64,000 nucleotides of DNA from the NCBI RefSeq assembly GCF_963082655.1, contig NC_081553.1, positions 228,866,482 through 228,930,481 on the forward strand. Direction: 5' to 3'. Within the stretch, counting starts at the first letter, position 1; every line of letters starts with the position of its first letter. Under the pieces are notes generated by a model. That model saw nothing but the letters and a program-made list of their open reading frames with translations. It had not been told where the DNA came from and ran no database searches. Position numbers and translations under genes: made by a program. This document shows positions 9,707-22,399 of this stretch, in pieces. Source of the stretch: Stomoxys calcitrans (lineage: Eukaryota > Arthropoda > Insecta > Diptera > Muscidae).

Positions 9707-11853
9707 TGTTTATAAATTTTATAAATATTTCCACTTTTTCCGTCGTATCATTTGTTCTGGTATGACTTTCAACTTTTTACCGTACTGTGTGTGAATTAGT
9801 TCTTGATCTGATATAGCTCCCATACAAACATATATGAAGGGCATTTATTATAACATCCAACTTCGGTTTCGGTTTGAATATGTCTGCAGATTTGATTTCG
9901 ATTTTATATAATCTCACACTGTACTACTGTACCAATTATGACTACAAAACTAAAATGTACGTTAAGTTTTAGATCTAACTGTGCCAACATACTCTGTCGC
10001 ATATGTATGCATTACCTTTTGTTGTGTGCGGTATTTGGTAAAGTGCTATTAACCCTTAAAGTTATTGGGATTTAAATATAACGAGCCGGGTTAGAGGTGG
10101 GGTCAAGTGAAATGCCATGACATTTTCCCTACCAGAGCCCAGAAGAAGAAAGAAAGAAATCAACTGGTTTCCAATTGCGTTGCTAAACTCAAAAGAGGAA
10201 GGGATGTTTTAAATCAACATTCCCAAATGGGACACTTGGTGGATGGAAGGCACAAGAAGTATTTACTACGATTGCTATTCACAATACATTGAGAGGTTTT
10301 TGAATTGGCGGTTATTTGAATTATGCTTACTGTGAATGAAGCAGACGTTACGAGTTGCCATCTGTGCAAAAGTTTAAAAACGCAGAAAATTAATAAATGT
10401 TTTTTTTTTTATATATGTAAGGAGATTGCGAAAATAGAAAAATTTTTTGCAAACTGATCTTAAAAATATGCTTTACATTGAATTTAAAATTATTCTCTTC
10501 TTATCTCTCCTGTTTTCCATTGGTCGACTGAACTAGTGTTAAATTTTCAATTTTTTTTTTACAAAAAACTAAATTGCCTTTCATTTGCCCTTCAATTCTT
10601 TCCCTTTTAATAAATCTCTCCTTGGTCTGTCGAGAAAAGTTGTAGAGTGAATGAGTTCTTATCCTTCCGGTTTTGTAACATTATGGTTACATTTCATTTG
10701 GCCATCTTTGTACGATGCCATTTTCTGAGTTGTCAGAATTTCATGTTCAACTATGGTCTATTTCTTGGTACATCTATATATAGTTACTGTATTTTGGGAA
10801 TAAAAATGGGAATGCTTAAATTCGTTCATTGTATAATATCTAAGGGTGGGAGGTATTTATGCAGAATTTGGGGTTTGAATTGGATACCAACAAAATAGGT
10901 GCCTAAACTTTTTCTTTGGTTGAAAAGTTGAAGTTGTGCTCATATGCAGCTGCTTTATTTCGACCAGAAACATAGCAACTTATGACTGTGGTCTGACAAA
11001 GGCAATCGGAAGTAACTGAAAGAAATAATTGTATGATATTAAAAAGAATAACCTTGTACAGTGATGTTCAGAAATGTAGCATAGAAATTTAATGTTCATT
11101 ATTAAATCCATAAGATGGGTATATGGTAATTTGTCATTACGGTTGCAGTATTGATTCCCTATCTTGAAGAGTATACTCACCAAGGGCCTCAAAAAATCAT
11201 TCATTGGTGACTGTTTTTGCTGAACTCGTGATCACTGAGCCCACAAGTTGTTGTATTTCAAGTCATTGAAGAGCGAGATACTGAAGACAGAGTAAAACGC
11301 TTAAGTTGCTGTTGAGTGGATACTTTTGAATAACAACCCCCCTTCAGTGATTGGTAGTATTTTCTATCTCGAACTCATCGCCGCTACAGTTATATATGAT
11401 AAATAACTTCCTGGACAGAGAGTGATATTAAAGCATGTCGCTGTCAATTCAAAATATTGTTGTTGTGTCTGTCTCAGATTTAAAAAAACTACGCGTGTGT
11501 GTGTTTGCCCATGATTTGTCAAATCAATCACGTTGCTTTCATACGAATTTCGTACTAGAAAACAGACGATAAGAAAAACACTTTTCCTGAAGCTAAATGT
11601 ACTCGAATACATACATTGTACAATGTGTACTCACTGAAATCTGAATTATCTCTCTTTTTTCATTCACTCATCTCGTTGTCTTCGGGTCTTGTTATCTGTT
11701 GAACTCAGTTGTCAATTGTCTAATACAATGTTGTATTATTAAACGAGGACTTCATTTCTTGAAACACTCTATGGTTGTTAGAGTGCCTTGAAAGCAGGAA
11801 TGAATGGTATTGTGCAGCCCTTTGATACACATAAAGCCTTGATGGTGTGTCTG
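9707..11853. other. single-copy block, no gene recognised
   Basis: Open frames of 61-84 codons here (for example 10107-10292, 10647-10898) show no recognisable domain. A minus-strand acceptor/donor pair bounds 100 bases at 11181-11280, but all three frames are stopped. There is a short GT tract near 11490-11502. Confidence 0.4.
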
Positions 11854-11937
11854 TAAATTTTGCCTGTGAACATTCCACTAAGGAACAGGGACAAAGTTCT
11901 CACTTATAAATGAGTGCATTCCGATTCAAGTTTAAGC
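11854..11937 (-). mobile_element. SINE tail fragment
   Basis: Matches the tail of the common SINE ('gaacattccactaagga', 'aatgagtgca.tccgattcaa'). No head or pol III boxes. Confidence 0.75.
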
Positions 11938-12629
11938 TCGAACATTCGTGTTTATCGAAATATGTCATCTGCGTGGGAGATCGTTCTAAAGATTTTTCAA
12001 TCTTCAGAGCACAGAAATACGATATCCCTGATATTTCTGATGATGACTTGTGTTTGCATTTTCAACTGCTATGTTGAATATGAATCAGACAGTTATAAAT
12101 GTCCACTTTTCGATGTAGACCCCATATTAACCTATTTCTCGATTTTACTTCGTGAAAGGGTAATTTAGCATTAATTTTCGATTAAGTTCAGTGCTATAAG
12201 TTAAGCCATCAATATCCATGCCAACTGTTCACATTGGGTCAGTTCAAATATTGAAATAGTCGTAATATTTACCAATTTACCTTTACCACTGTCTAGGAGA
12301 TTTTGAAAGCGCTTACAAGCGCTAAATTTCTAGGCAATTGTGATGTAACTACTATGAAGATTAAACTAGTCCTATTCACATGTAAAGCCACACATTTGGT
12401 TATTACTCTGCATTCGGTGAACTGACAGATATTAATATCGCAAAATTTCTTGAAGTAGTTCTAGATAGCTTAAAATGTCAAGCGTGGTAATCGCAAAAAC
12501 GATATAAAAATGTCATCAACAATTTGTTTGGGCTGTTGGATATATGTCTTCAACGATTTAACTTGGTCATGTACCCTTCATTTAAGACGTCTTGACGTAG
12601 CGGACTGCTGGGTTGTAGGGTTCCAAATC
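11938..12629. other. mostly unrecognised AT-rich sequence
   Basis: A short worn mini-me-like stretch is at about 12114-12170. The rest shows no gene. Confidence 0.35.
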
Positions 12630-12701
12630 ATTATTTCCAGGTGTCACAAATGAGATGACTTGATTAGTATATCCCCCATCCTTTGGTAGAGGGTATAAAA
12701 T
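12630..12701 (-). mobile_element. mini-me/DINE-like TATACCC end, isolated
   Basis: 'ccaggtgtcacaaatgagat' through 'cctttggtagagggtata' is the outer end of an element in minus orientation; its body is too worn to trace. Confidence 0.65.
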
Positions 12702-12744
12702 CGTTTAGAATGTAAACAAACAACTCCATTTGCCTACTATGTCT

Positions 12745-13330
12745 CAGCCATAAAACTTCCTTAAATCTACCTTTGCCAACATTTATTCTATTTTTGGACC
12801 ACGTGAGAATGCAATGACTATAACAGCCTCTGTGTATCTCAATTCGCCTACTGGTCAATGCCTCTGTCACACAGTGGGACATAATGGAAAGAGTTGCAAA
12901 AAATATGCCGTGTGAGAAATATTTCGTTGAAATTTGGATGGTTTAGAGCTGAGGTGTTAGCTCTTGTGCGAAATTTCAAGGCCCTAGGTAGTCCGGACAG
13001 GCCCCTAGTTGGCCACCTTGGTATTTTGAAAATTTGTTGGGGCTGCCAAATCTTTGTTTGTGATTCGATTTCCAAAATTTTTGTTTTGCTGTGTAGTGCT
13101 CAAAAAAAAAAAATGCGCTTGAGGTCTACAATTTCTTCACTGATTTCGGGGATATTCGACTTTTTGACTTTTGCTTTGCATTTTGCAAATTTTAAAGAAA
13201 TATCTCTTCCGGTTTTCTCACGTCATATTTTTTAATAGTTTTTATTTCCATTTTCTCCCATTGAGTATTATGAAACTTCCTTAAATCTGCCTGCGCCAAC
13301 ATTTATTGTATTTTTGAGCTACGTATGAAT
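12745..13330. repeat. direct repeats flanking one arm of a dispersed inverted-repeat element
   Basis: 'aaacttccttaaatct' plus about 40 more bases is at 12750-12805 and again at about 13271-13326. Between them, 12905-13165 matches 32287-32555 ('ggggctgccaaatctttgtt', 'tagtgctcaaaa'). This copy has only one arm of the pair seen at 32.3-32.8 kb. Confidence 0.65.
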
Positions 13331-13489
13331 GTATATGAGCAATGTATTGAATATCATATCATTTCTACTTTGTTGGTAGTAACCACAACAACAACATAAT
13401 ATAACTTGTGTGCAATGTATTGACTGCAATATCCACTTTTGTCTCTTGCGCTCAGTCCACTGCTGGTGGATAGTGTTGTTTGTTATTTG
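13331..13489. other. short unassigned stretch
   Basis: Includes an 'acaacaacaac' run; nothing else recognised. Confidence 0.3.
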
Positions 13490-13777
13490 ATACCCGTCTT
13501 ATTATATCCTACACCACCACAGTGGTACAGGGTATTATAGCTTAGTGCTACGAAGGAGAAAGAGCTAGACACATTGACCGATCAGCTTAGAATCATTTCC
13601 GTATACGATTTAGCTATGTCCGTCTGTCTATCTATGTTTTCTAGCTACCAAGCCACAGGTCGCATTTGTTTTCCGATTTCGTAAAACTTTGCACTAGCCT
13701 GTTTTTGGTCCAAGGACGAACGCTATTGATTTTGGACACAATCGGATCAGATTTAGTTATAGCTCTCATATATATTT
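13490..13777 (+). mobile_element. subfamily C-like element head
   Basis: Starts 'tattatatcctacaccacca', includes 'ttagctatgtccgtctgtct' (13608-13628) and breaks off at 'agctctcatatata' where the next element begins. Confidence 0.6.
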
Positions 13778-15029
13778 TATACCCTCCACCATAAGATGGG
13801 GGGTATACTAATTTCGTCATTCTGATTGTAACTACTCGAAATATTCGTCTGAGACCCCATAAAGTATATATATTCTTGATCGTCGTGAAATTTTATGTCG
13901 ATCTAGCCATGTCCGTCCGTCCGTCCGTCTGTCTGGCGAAAGCACGCTAACTTCCGAAGGAGTAAAGCCAGCCGCTTGAAATTTTGCACAAATACTTCTT
14001 ATTAGTGTAGGTCGGTTGGTATTGTAAATGGGCTATATCGGTCCATGTTTTGATATAGCTGCCATATAAACCGATCTTGGGTCTTGACTTCTTGAGCCTC
14101 TAGAGTGCGCATTTCTTATCCGATTGGAATGAAATTTAGCACGACGTGTTTCGTTATTATATCCAACAACTGTGCCAAGTATGGTTCAAATCGGTCCATA
14201 ATCTGATATAGCTGCCATATAAACCGATCTTGGGTCTTGACTTCTTGAGCCTCTAGAGTGCACAATTCTTATCCGATTGGAATGAAATTTTGCACGACGT
14301 GTTTTGTTACGATATCCAACAACTGTGTCAAGTATGGTTCAAATCGGTCCATAACCTTATATAGCTGTCATATAAACCGATCTTGGGTCTTGACTTCTTG
14401 AGCCTCTAGAGGGCGCAATTCCTATCTGATTTGAATGAATTTTGGCACGTAGTATTCTGTTATGATATCTAACAACTGTGCCAAATATGGTTCAAATCGG
14501 TTCATAACCTGATATAGCTGTCATATAAACAGATCTGGGGCTTGACTTCTTGAGCTTCTTGAGGGCGCAGTTCCTATCCGATTTGGCTGAAATTTAGCAA
14601 GACGTTTTTTATTGTTGCTTTCAACAACTATGTCAAATAAAGTACAAGTCGGTTCATAACCTGATATAGCTGCCATATAAACCGATCTGGGATCTTGACT
14701 TCTTGAGCCTTTAGAGGTCGCAATTATTATCCGATTTCCCTGAAATTTTGTATGACGGATTCTTTCATGACCATCAACATACGTGTTTATTATGGTCTGA
14801 ATCGGTCCATAGCCCGATGCGGCTCCCATATAAATCGATCTCTCTATTTTACTTTTTGAGCTCACAAAGAGCGCAATTGTTATTCGAATTGGCTGAAATT
14901 TTACACAGGTCTCCAACATATAATTTAATTGTTGTCCAAACCGGACCATATCTTGATATCGCTCTAATAGCAGAGCAAATCTTTTCTTATATCCTGTTTT
15001 GCCTAACTTAGCACGCTTTTACTTGTTTC
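13778..15029 (+). mobile_element. mini-me/DINE-like element, subfamily A, complete
   Basis: Head 'tataccctccaccataagat', core and GTCY run at 13905-13935, then repeating units restarting ('gatatagct') at 14052, 14204, 14358, 14511, 14663 and 14816 (spacings 152, 154, 153, 152, 153). It ends 'acttagcacgcttttacttg'. The palindrome before that end is partly lost. Confidence 0.9.
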
Positions 15030-15190
15030 ATATGGCCTTTTTAGGCTGTAATAGCTAAAATTTTCGTCCGATCTTTACAATGGGATGTTATATTTGGCGA
15101 CCTAATACTTGTGCATGAGTTCATCAAAATTTGTCCATATTTAGATGTAACTCTCATATATTTTTCGTCCGATATAGCCAGCAGAATTAC
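15030..15190 (+). mobile_element. subfamily C unit fragment
   Basis: 'tttcatatggcctttttagg' to 'actctcatata' matches the unit at 9138; it is about one copy. Confidence 0.55.
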
Positions 15191-15820
15191 TGCTCTAATA
15201 GCGGCAAAGCTAACTACTAGCAGTCAGCAGACGAGATTTGTTATTGTCATCAACCTTTTTTCACTCATACACAGTACAGATATCGAATTGGTATCAAATG
15301 AAGCGTTTTTGGAAGTAAAGTCCTTATCTGTATAAGAATTTGATTGAAGATGTCTAAGGGGCCTCCCCAAAACCCAAAAATCCTCAAAACGGACATGTCT
15401 GTCCAACATCATAAAAAGTGGAATCAAATGAAACGTCTTTAAGAGTAGACTAAGAATTTGATAAAGACATTTGGATCAAAGCGATTGGGACCACCCCACC
15501 CACTAAATACCCTTCAATACGACATGTAGTTAGATCCTGACAATATTGCATTTGAAACAAAGATCTATGACAATAGCAACCGAATCTACTGTTAACATAG
15601 GGATCTAAGAACCTGGGCTATGTCCAGACGTTCAGCAGGGCATGTAGATCATTATGCAAGTCATGTAGGCCGACTGAGACTACTTTGTACCCAAATGAAA
15701 GGAAAAGTATTTGGGGCTAAATCAAGCATATCAATAAGTCAGGATATAAAGTGAACCCGTAACACTGAATGTCTTGATCACTAGCTTAAAAATGCTTAAA
15801 GTAAAATCCATTTTCGACAA
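15191..15820. repeat. possible dispersed repeat with internal direct copies
   Basis: 'atcaaatgaagcgtttttg' near 15294 and 'atcaaatgaaacgtcttta' near 15423 begin two related stretches of about 40-50 bases, each leading to 'aagaatttgat'. No open frame of interest. Confidence 0.4.
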
Positions 15821-16155
15821 ATAAGAGCGTGATTAGTTCGGTCAGACCGAATCTAGTATTCCTTCCATTAAGAATCGCATTTGTTAAGTTCTTTGCTCGG
15901 TATGTTTTCGAAGGCAAACAAAGGATAACAGCTATATCAGGTTAAGAATCGATTCGGACCATAATTGTTATGGCGTTTGGAGACTATAGTAGAAGTAATT
16001 TTGTAAAATTTCAGCAAAATTGGATAAGAATTGCGCCCAATAGGGGCTTAAGAAGTAAGCCCGGGAGATCGGTTTATATGGGAGCTATATCAGGTTATGG
16101 GTTGTTTCAGACCATAATTGGTACGTTAAAGGTCAAAGGTCCAACATTCTATGGT
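15821..16155 (-). mobile_element. mini-me/DINE-like element, subfamily A, truncated
   Basis: Worn palindromic end ('gttcggtcagaccgaatcta', 15837-15856) and about one unit. At about 16155 the orientation flips. Confidence 0.75.
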
Positions 16156-16679
16156 GGTATACAAACGTATTTTAGACAGCTACTAGCTCCAATATAAACC
16201 GATCATCCAATTTGACGACCCTACGCTCTAGAGAGCGCAGTTGTTATCTGATTTGGCTGAAATTTTGCACCATGACTTTTGTTGTTAGTATAATTCGTAT
16301 AAATATATCAAAAAATTATAGATCTTGACTCTCTTCTCTAGAAGACACAATTCTTAATTGAATTGCCCTTAAAATTTTGCAAGATGGTTTCTGTATGACC
16401 TCAAACAGCCGCTTCAAGTACAGTTTTAATCGGTCATTAACCTGATATAGATTTCATATTCCCCGATCTCCCGATTAAACTTCTTGAGCTCCTATAGGAC
16501 GTAGTACGCATTGGATTAGGCTGAAATTTTCCACCATGATTTCACTGACGATTTCCAGCAGTTACACTGACATAATTCCTAATTAAGCTGAAATACCTCC
16601 CATATAAATCAATCTTCTGATTTTACTTCCTAAGTCTCTGCAGTGAGGAATTTTTATCCAATTTGGCTGAGATTTGCAC
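16156..16679 (+). mobile_element. mini-me/DINE-like body, subfamily A, opposite orientation
   Basis: Three to four worn units in plus orientation ('tataaaccgatc', 'gagctcctatagg'). No terminal ends. Confidence 0.7.
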
Positions 16680-17575
16680 TGTGTCTCCACCTTTTTCTTT
16701 TGTCCATCCGAACACTGCATATTTGTTTTTCTATTTTTCCTACTGCATTTTATACACATACAAATTAATTCTTATGCAAACGCTGCTATAGTTTTGATCA
16801 TCACTGCACATGTCTTTATCTTAATTTGCATATTTTTGTTAATTTTTCCTCAGAAAAAAAGTTTTATTTGGTAAAATAAAGTTTTGTGTTTCTAACGAAG
16901 AGGAAACACTTAAAATTCACATTTATAAGCAAACCATTTCTATTGCATGGTTAAATGAAAATTTGCTGCTAAGCTTCAACAGACAGATAGACATAATTGT
17001 GGTACTGAAAATTTTAAATTATTAAAATTGAAAAATTTTAAACATTAAAATTTTTGTATTTCATTTTTTCCTTACAAATTACCAACAGCAAGGGCATCTT
17101 CGAACTTGGTCCTAAATGAAATGGATTGAAAACATAAAATTATAAATTCTCTAATGTCCGTTTTTGTTCATAAATGGCAGAGCTCTTGAAAGGATCTCCT
17201 AAATGATGAAACAACATCAACATTTTGTATCAATGTGGAAATTTTATATGTGGGCATATTTCTTTGAATGTGTATGTGTGTGTGTGAGTGCGTATGCATG
17301 AAAACTTGACCAGAATAGTAACGGCCATGTGTATTCTTCGTTAAAGTTATAGTGTGGTCTTCTTATGTGGGTTAGATTTATACTCCTGTGTCAGTGTCTG
17401 TGTATTTATTACTCCTAGGGAATAAATATGAATATGTGTGAAGGCAGAACATGAATGTGTCTCGTATAGGAAGTGGTTATAAAAATTGGTAATTTTGGAA
17501 GATAGGAAAAAAATGTTAAAACTATTTCCTCAATACTTGCCTCGTTATATTTCTATCCGATTTGCAGTGTACTTT
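16680..17575. other. AT-rich single-copy block
   Basis: Short TG tract near 17272-17286. No gene or RNA recognised. Confidence 0.4.
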
Positions 17576-18057
17576 CTAAGAACGTTAACTTGAGACCCAT
17601 TATGTCCCAATCGGCCAAAAACCCCATTTAAATGGGTTTTGGGATGGGGAGCTCTCCCACACCGAGAAAATATCTAACTTATGAGATGTCAAATTTGTGA
17701 AGAAGTACGGTCCAATGATGCCACTAACCCATAAACCGCACCAACCTCTGACATTTTTATGGATGCTTGGTAACTCTTGCAATTGATCTGACTGATCTTC
17801 AATCCAAAATCAACAAAAATGAGCCAAAAACTTCGTCGCTGAATGGAAGAAGCGCGCGACGAACTTTCTTAACAGAGCACGCATTTCGATTTTAAAATTC
17901 AATAATTTTTAGGCGTTGTTCGTTTGCAAGACGATTCTTGATTAAATTATAGACCAAACTAAAGATGTTTGACAATGAAACAAAACACGAAACGTGCGTG
18001 AGCTGTTTAAATCCATGTTGCCAAAAAGATAATATGTAAAAAGTCACCCTTTAAAAA
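17576..18057 (-). mobile_element. mariner-family transposase remnant, internally deleted
   Basis: Minus-strand translation gives WCGLWVSGIIGPYFF (about 17700-17745), a hallmark of the insect mariner-like transposases with an N-terminal DUF4817-type helix-turn-helix. The N-terminal region ('ttgttcgtttgcaag' antisense) and the 'tcagcgacgaag' catalytic-D1 segment are joined directly, as in the copy at 19946. A subterminal 'gggtgactttt' end is at about 18045-18055. Frames are broken and the C-terminal half is missing. Confidence 0.8.
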
Positions 18058-18517
18058 CCCATCTTCCGATTTGAGATCACGATCCTCTGGGTACCGCAAT
18101 TGTTATTCTAGATATCTGAAGTTTTGCATTTAGTGTTCTGTTTTGACTTTCAACATACGTGGTGAGCATGGTCCAAATCGGTGTATACTCTGATTTAGAT
18201 TAGGTAAGGTGGCAGTCCTTTACAGACTCACTTAGACAATTTTAAGTCCATTGTGATACCACAGTAGCGACAGACCAAGGCTTCTGGCGGGAATCGAACC
18301 CACGACCCCTGCTCGGCTACCGGGGCCCCCATACCCTGATGTAACTCCCATATAAACCGATCGGCCGCCTGGTCTACTGCCCCAATACAATTAAAGAAAT
18401 GTTGCATGTTAAGTTCACATGTGCACTTGAACTAAGTTCATTTTTGTACGTTTTTAGTAGAATCCATTGAGGTGGGCTCCCAAGATTCGGCCGTTTGAAC
18501 TTGTTAGTAATCTTTTT
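18058..18517 (+). mobile_element. mini-me/DINE-like element, subfamily A, carrying a SINE
   Basis: Worn units on both sides of the SINE at 18198-18329. The far end 'ggtgggctcccaagattcgg' with a damaged palindrome is at 18472-18517. Confidence 0.7.
18198..18329 (-). mobile_element. second tRNA-derived SINE family
   Basis: On the minus strand the head reads 'ccggtagccgagcagggg' (box A type) followed by GTGGGTTCGATTCCCGCC (box B and T-stem) near 18286-18303. The remainder contains 'cacaatggacttaaaattgt'. Imperfect 14-base flanks (18184-18197 and 18330-18343, three mismatches) may be the target duplication. Confidence 0.75.
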
Positions 18518-19881
18518 TGTGCTGTTCGCTTCACTCTAAATTCTGAGATTTGCCTTTTTTTTGGAAAATCTAACCGAAATTGTTTGTGGCCGTTTATTCG
18601 AGAACTATTTGTAGTCTCTGCCTAAAATTATCATAACACCCTCTTTTCAGGCAGTTGATGTTGAGTTAATTTCCCAGCTCTTCGGTAGTTGTAAAGTTAA
18701 CTGTGTCTTGGTCTTGCCTTTACGGTTTGATTGTCGTTGTTGCTGTTGCTATTGTTGGGACTACTGGTGCTTCTGTATATTTGTGTATGGATGTGTGTTT
18801 ATACGACTAACTAATCTAAAAGTGAGGGTATCTTGTTTTTCGGCTCCATCTCAGTTGCTCCTCTCTGCTTTCAAGCCAACTCACACAAACACATTTGTCT
18901 CAGAGTTAAAGGACTTCAGATGTTTGTGTATCAACTTAGGGTTTACTACAATCCACACACAGGCACACACACATTTATGTGGGCTTATGCATGTTCTATG
19001 AGTATGCATGAATGTTTAGTTATGTGGCATTTTTTGGGCTGTTTCATTTTGGTCATATTTATTATTTGTGGATCCTTGATGCTATCCAATAAGCCAACAC
19101 TACTACACTATCACTTGTTTGAAAATTGTGTAAATGTCGGTTGCCGTATAAGGACTTCAGGGTATTGATGGTGGCAGGAGCTGTGGGTGCCACTTGGTTT
19201 GCCTGCATTGTTGTTGTTATGCTTTGGAGAAATCATCTTTGTTGTTCGGAGCCAAAGCTTCTTGGCTTTTAGTCCCAGAAAACAAGGCCCAGCATGTGTT
19301 TAAAATGGATGCATATAAGGATATGTGAGGGTAAATATGAATGTCGAAAAGTTCTTACAAATATGAAACGATATTCACAGGCAAGTGTACGCTCGTGTGT
19401 GTGTGTGTGTATGTTTGAAAGTATGAGTGTGAAAGGACATTGGTTTATGGGCAATTTATAAAACATATCACAAAACGTTTGTAAATGTGTTCAAGTGTTT
19501 GCGATTCTTCTTCTCTTTCTCGTTTTTTTTTGTTATTATTATTTTCCTTTGATATGGAATAGAGAGACAGACAAGAAGGATATTAGTTTTGCTTAGGGAA
19601 GTTGAAAATAAAAACACGATTATATTTACATTCCCTCAGCGTTTTACAGCCATGTATTTATTATGCACATAGAGAGAAAAAGGGGAGTAACTTACGTTGT
19701 CAATTGAACCATTAAATGTGTAATTTAACTGAACTTTTGTTGATATGCTGCCTAATATTTGTGACAAATTCTCAAAAATCTGCTCGAAAGATTTGGAATA
19801 AATTGATATAGGGAATGCTCTAAACCAGGTGTAAGTGTTGGAGGGCAAAAATGTACTTCCTAAGTCCAACCAAATAGGTTC
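18518..19881. other. single-copy block, no gene recognised
   Basis: GTT-rich stretch near 18730-18760 and a (GT)n at 19394-19412. The overlapping 97- and 111-codon frames here are low in evidence and show no known domain. Confidence 0.4.
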
Positions 19882-19944
19882 TAAAATATGGCTTCTATGA
19901 GCTCATGATGTCACATTCGGGAATCGGTGTATATGGAAGCTAAC
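19882..19944 (-). mobile_element. mini-me/DINE-like unit fragment
   Basis: 'aatatggcttctatgagctc' to 'gtgtatatggaagcta' is part of one unit. The mariner-family copy begins immediately after its TA. Confidence 0.6.
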
Positions 19945-19945
19945 G

Positions 19946-20825
19946 GGTGACTTTTAGCTAATATCTTTTTGGCAACAATGTTTTAAACAGTTTACGCACG
20001 TTTCTTGTTTTCACTGTCAAACATATTCAGTTTGGTCTATAATTTAACCATAAATCGTCTTACAAACGAACAACGCTTGCAAATTATTGAATTTTATTAT
20101 CAAAATGTGTGCTCTGTAAAGAAAGTTCATCGCGCGCTTCTTACATTCAGCGACGAAGCTCATTTTTGGCTCAATGGGTATGTAAATAAGCAGAATTTTC
20201 GATTTTGGAGTGAAGATCAGCCAGAAGCATTGTAAGAGCTACTAATGCATCCAGAAAAAGTCATAGTTTGGTGTGGCTTATGGGGTGGTGGCCTCATTGG
20301 ACCGTACTTCTTTAAATTTGAAGCGAATCTTAATGTAACTGTGAATGGTGAGCGCTACCGTGAGTTGATGTCCAACTTTTTTATTGCCCAAAATGCAAGA
20401 GCTTGACTTGCATGACATGTGGTTTAAACAAGATGTTGCTACATACCACACAGCACGCGTAGCAAAGGACTTATTGAGAGGCGAGTCCGGTGAACATTTT
20501 ATTTCACGTTCGGGACCGTTTAATTGGCTGCCTAGATCATGCGATTTAACACCTTTAGACTGATTTTGTAGGGCTATGTTAAAGCTCATGTCTATACAGA
20601 AAAGCCCTCTTCGATTGACGCTTTGGACGACAATATTGAAGCATTAATGCGTGAGATACCGGCTGAAATGTTGGAAAGAGTATGCCAAAATTTGATTAAG
20701 CGGATGGAGCATTTGAGGAGCAGTCACGGTCAACATTGGCATGAAATAATCTTTAAACATTAAATTTTGTGGACCGTACTATAGTTTCAAATAAAGATTT
20801 AATGAATTTTTCTGAATTGTATGCT
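19946..20825 (+). mobile_element. mariner-family transposase pseudogene, internally deleted
   Basis: Starts with 'gggtgacttttagct', the same end as the copy at 17576-18057. The N-terminal helix-turn-helix segment LTNEQRLQIIEFYYQNVCSV (about 20053-20112) runs within ten residues into TFSDEAHFWLNGYVNKQNF, whereas intact relatives have roughly 120 residues between. Further blocks are VWCGLWGGGLIGPYFF (20262-20309), WFKQDVATYHTAR (about 20421-20460, second catalytic D kept) and RSCDLTPLD (about 20533-20560, third D kept), then a C-terminal tail to a stop near 20763. Several frameshifts and stops make it dead. A matching right end was not found. Confidence 0.85.
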
Positions 20826-20959
20826 TTTTTTTGAAAAACTTCTCTATTTCTCTTAAAAATCAACCTTTATATCTGAAGGAACAAATTACTAAATTCCAGT
20901 CGAAAGATGAAAATTTTACCAAAGAATTGAACATTAAACCGATGGCTTTGGTGTAGGCA

Positions 20960-22280
20960 CATCCTCCTGCAGAGACATGAAAAGGATATGAAACTAACAC
21001 TTTTCCCAGCTGCTGGTATCCGATAATGGTTATCATGAGTATACAACAGAGCCAATCCCTGATGATGGTATGGAATGTATATCACCTAGTCAAAAGGAGG
21101 TCCACGTAGCAGTAACCCGATTGAAAAAAATAAGGCAGCAGGAACCGATAGGTTGCCGGCTTAACAGTTTACGACCGGAGGAGACACGCTGATAAGGCGT
21201 ATGCATCAGCTCGTCTGCGCATTATGGCTAGAAGAACGCATACCCGATGATTGGATACTACGTCTCGTACACAAGTGAAATAAGCCTCCTCCCCTCGCAT
21301 ACAAGATAATATCGAAAGAACTGTGCAATAGATTAATGTCTAAAGTCAACGAAAAAAGTGGGTCCTATCAGTGTGGCCTTAGATCTGGTAAATTCACCAT
21401 AGACAGGGTATGTTCACTGCGCCAAATCCTGGAAAAGACCCTAGAAGCACAAATCAACACCTACCATCTTTTCGTTGACTACAAAGCCGCCTTCGACATT
21501 TCAAGCAATGTCTGAGTTTGGTATTTCTGTAAATCTCATACGATTTTGCAGGGTGACGCATGATGATAAACATCACTTAAAATAGGAAAGATCCTCTCCA
21601 AACCGTTCCTTACGAAAAGAGGTTTCAGACAGGAAGACAGCCTATAGTGTGATATATTTAATATTCTGCTGTAGGAGATTATACGAGAAGCAAGTGTGAA
21701 TAGGCGTGTCACACTACTCACAAGAGAACATATGCTACTCGCCTATGCCGACGACATCGATATTATCAGTCTGTCACCGCAAGAAGCCATTGCGGTATCG
21801 AAAGATAATCAACGAAAGTGGGTTTGGCAGTAAATGGAGGACCAAAAAAAAAACCCACCGAATGCTACTTTGGATTAAGTAAGCAGTTGTGGAGCAAAGC
21901 CACCTTTCGACAAACGAAATTTACATTATACAAGACATATGTACTACCCGTACGATTGTATGGCTCCCAAGCAAGGGTACATGCGAAGTACCCTCCAAGT
22001 ACCGCCTATTACTAGAGAGAAAATCTTTCGTAAAAAAATTGAGAATATAGGCGTCGTATGAACCACGAGCTGTATGACGACGATAGGATAGTTAAACGCA
22101 TCAAAATACAACGGTTGCATTGGTAGGGTTATGTTGTCAGAATGGACGAAGAAGCTCCAGCAAAGAAATCCATAATAGAGTTCGCAAAATGGGGAGGACC
22201 AAAATTTCGATGGAGTGACCAAGTTGAGACCGCCATCTCGAAACTGGATGTCAGAGATTCTATGTTCGGCTAGAAAAAAA
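20960..22280 (+). mobile_element. RTE-like non-LTR retrotransposon, reverse transcriptase remnant
   Basis: Conceptual translation across broken frames shows, in order, the RT motifs of insect endonuclease/RT elements. IRRMHQLVCALWLEERIPDD is near 21190-21250, CGLRSGKFTID near 21370-21410, YHLFVDYKAAFD near 21463-21498 and RGFRQEDS near 21620-21643. AYADDIDII with the catalytic Asp pair intact is near 21744-21770, and the C-terminal RRMNHELYDDDR.. segment is near 22050-22085. The endonuclease part is absent. Many frameshifts and an internal loss between motifs show it is inactive. The clade call rests on motif wording only. Confidence 0.8.
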
Positions 22281-22294
22281 ATTTTTCTGTAATT

Positions 22295-22366
22295 GCCAAA
22301 GATACAAGTTACAAACGGAATAATGCAGTTAGTATATCCCCATGCCATGGTGGAGGGTTATAAAAA
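22295..22366 (-). mobile_element. mini-me/DINE-like TATACCC end
   Basis: 'gttacaaacggaataatgca' to 'gccatggtggagggttata'. The retrotransposon remnant to its left may have inserted into this element. Confidence 0.7.
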
Positions 22367-22399
22367 TGCTGAAAAACTTGCAGTCACAGTTGAAGAATC

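Noticed and set aside
11181..11280. Minus-strand exon between a good acceptor (TCTGTCTTCAG) and donor (G|GTGAGTA)
   Set aside because: All three reading frames contain stops within the 100 bases, and such pairs occur by chance in AT-rich sequence; a non-coding exon cannot be excluded.
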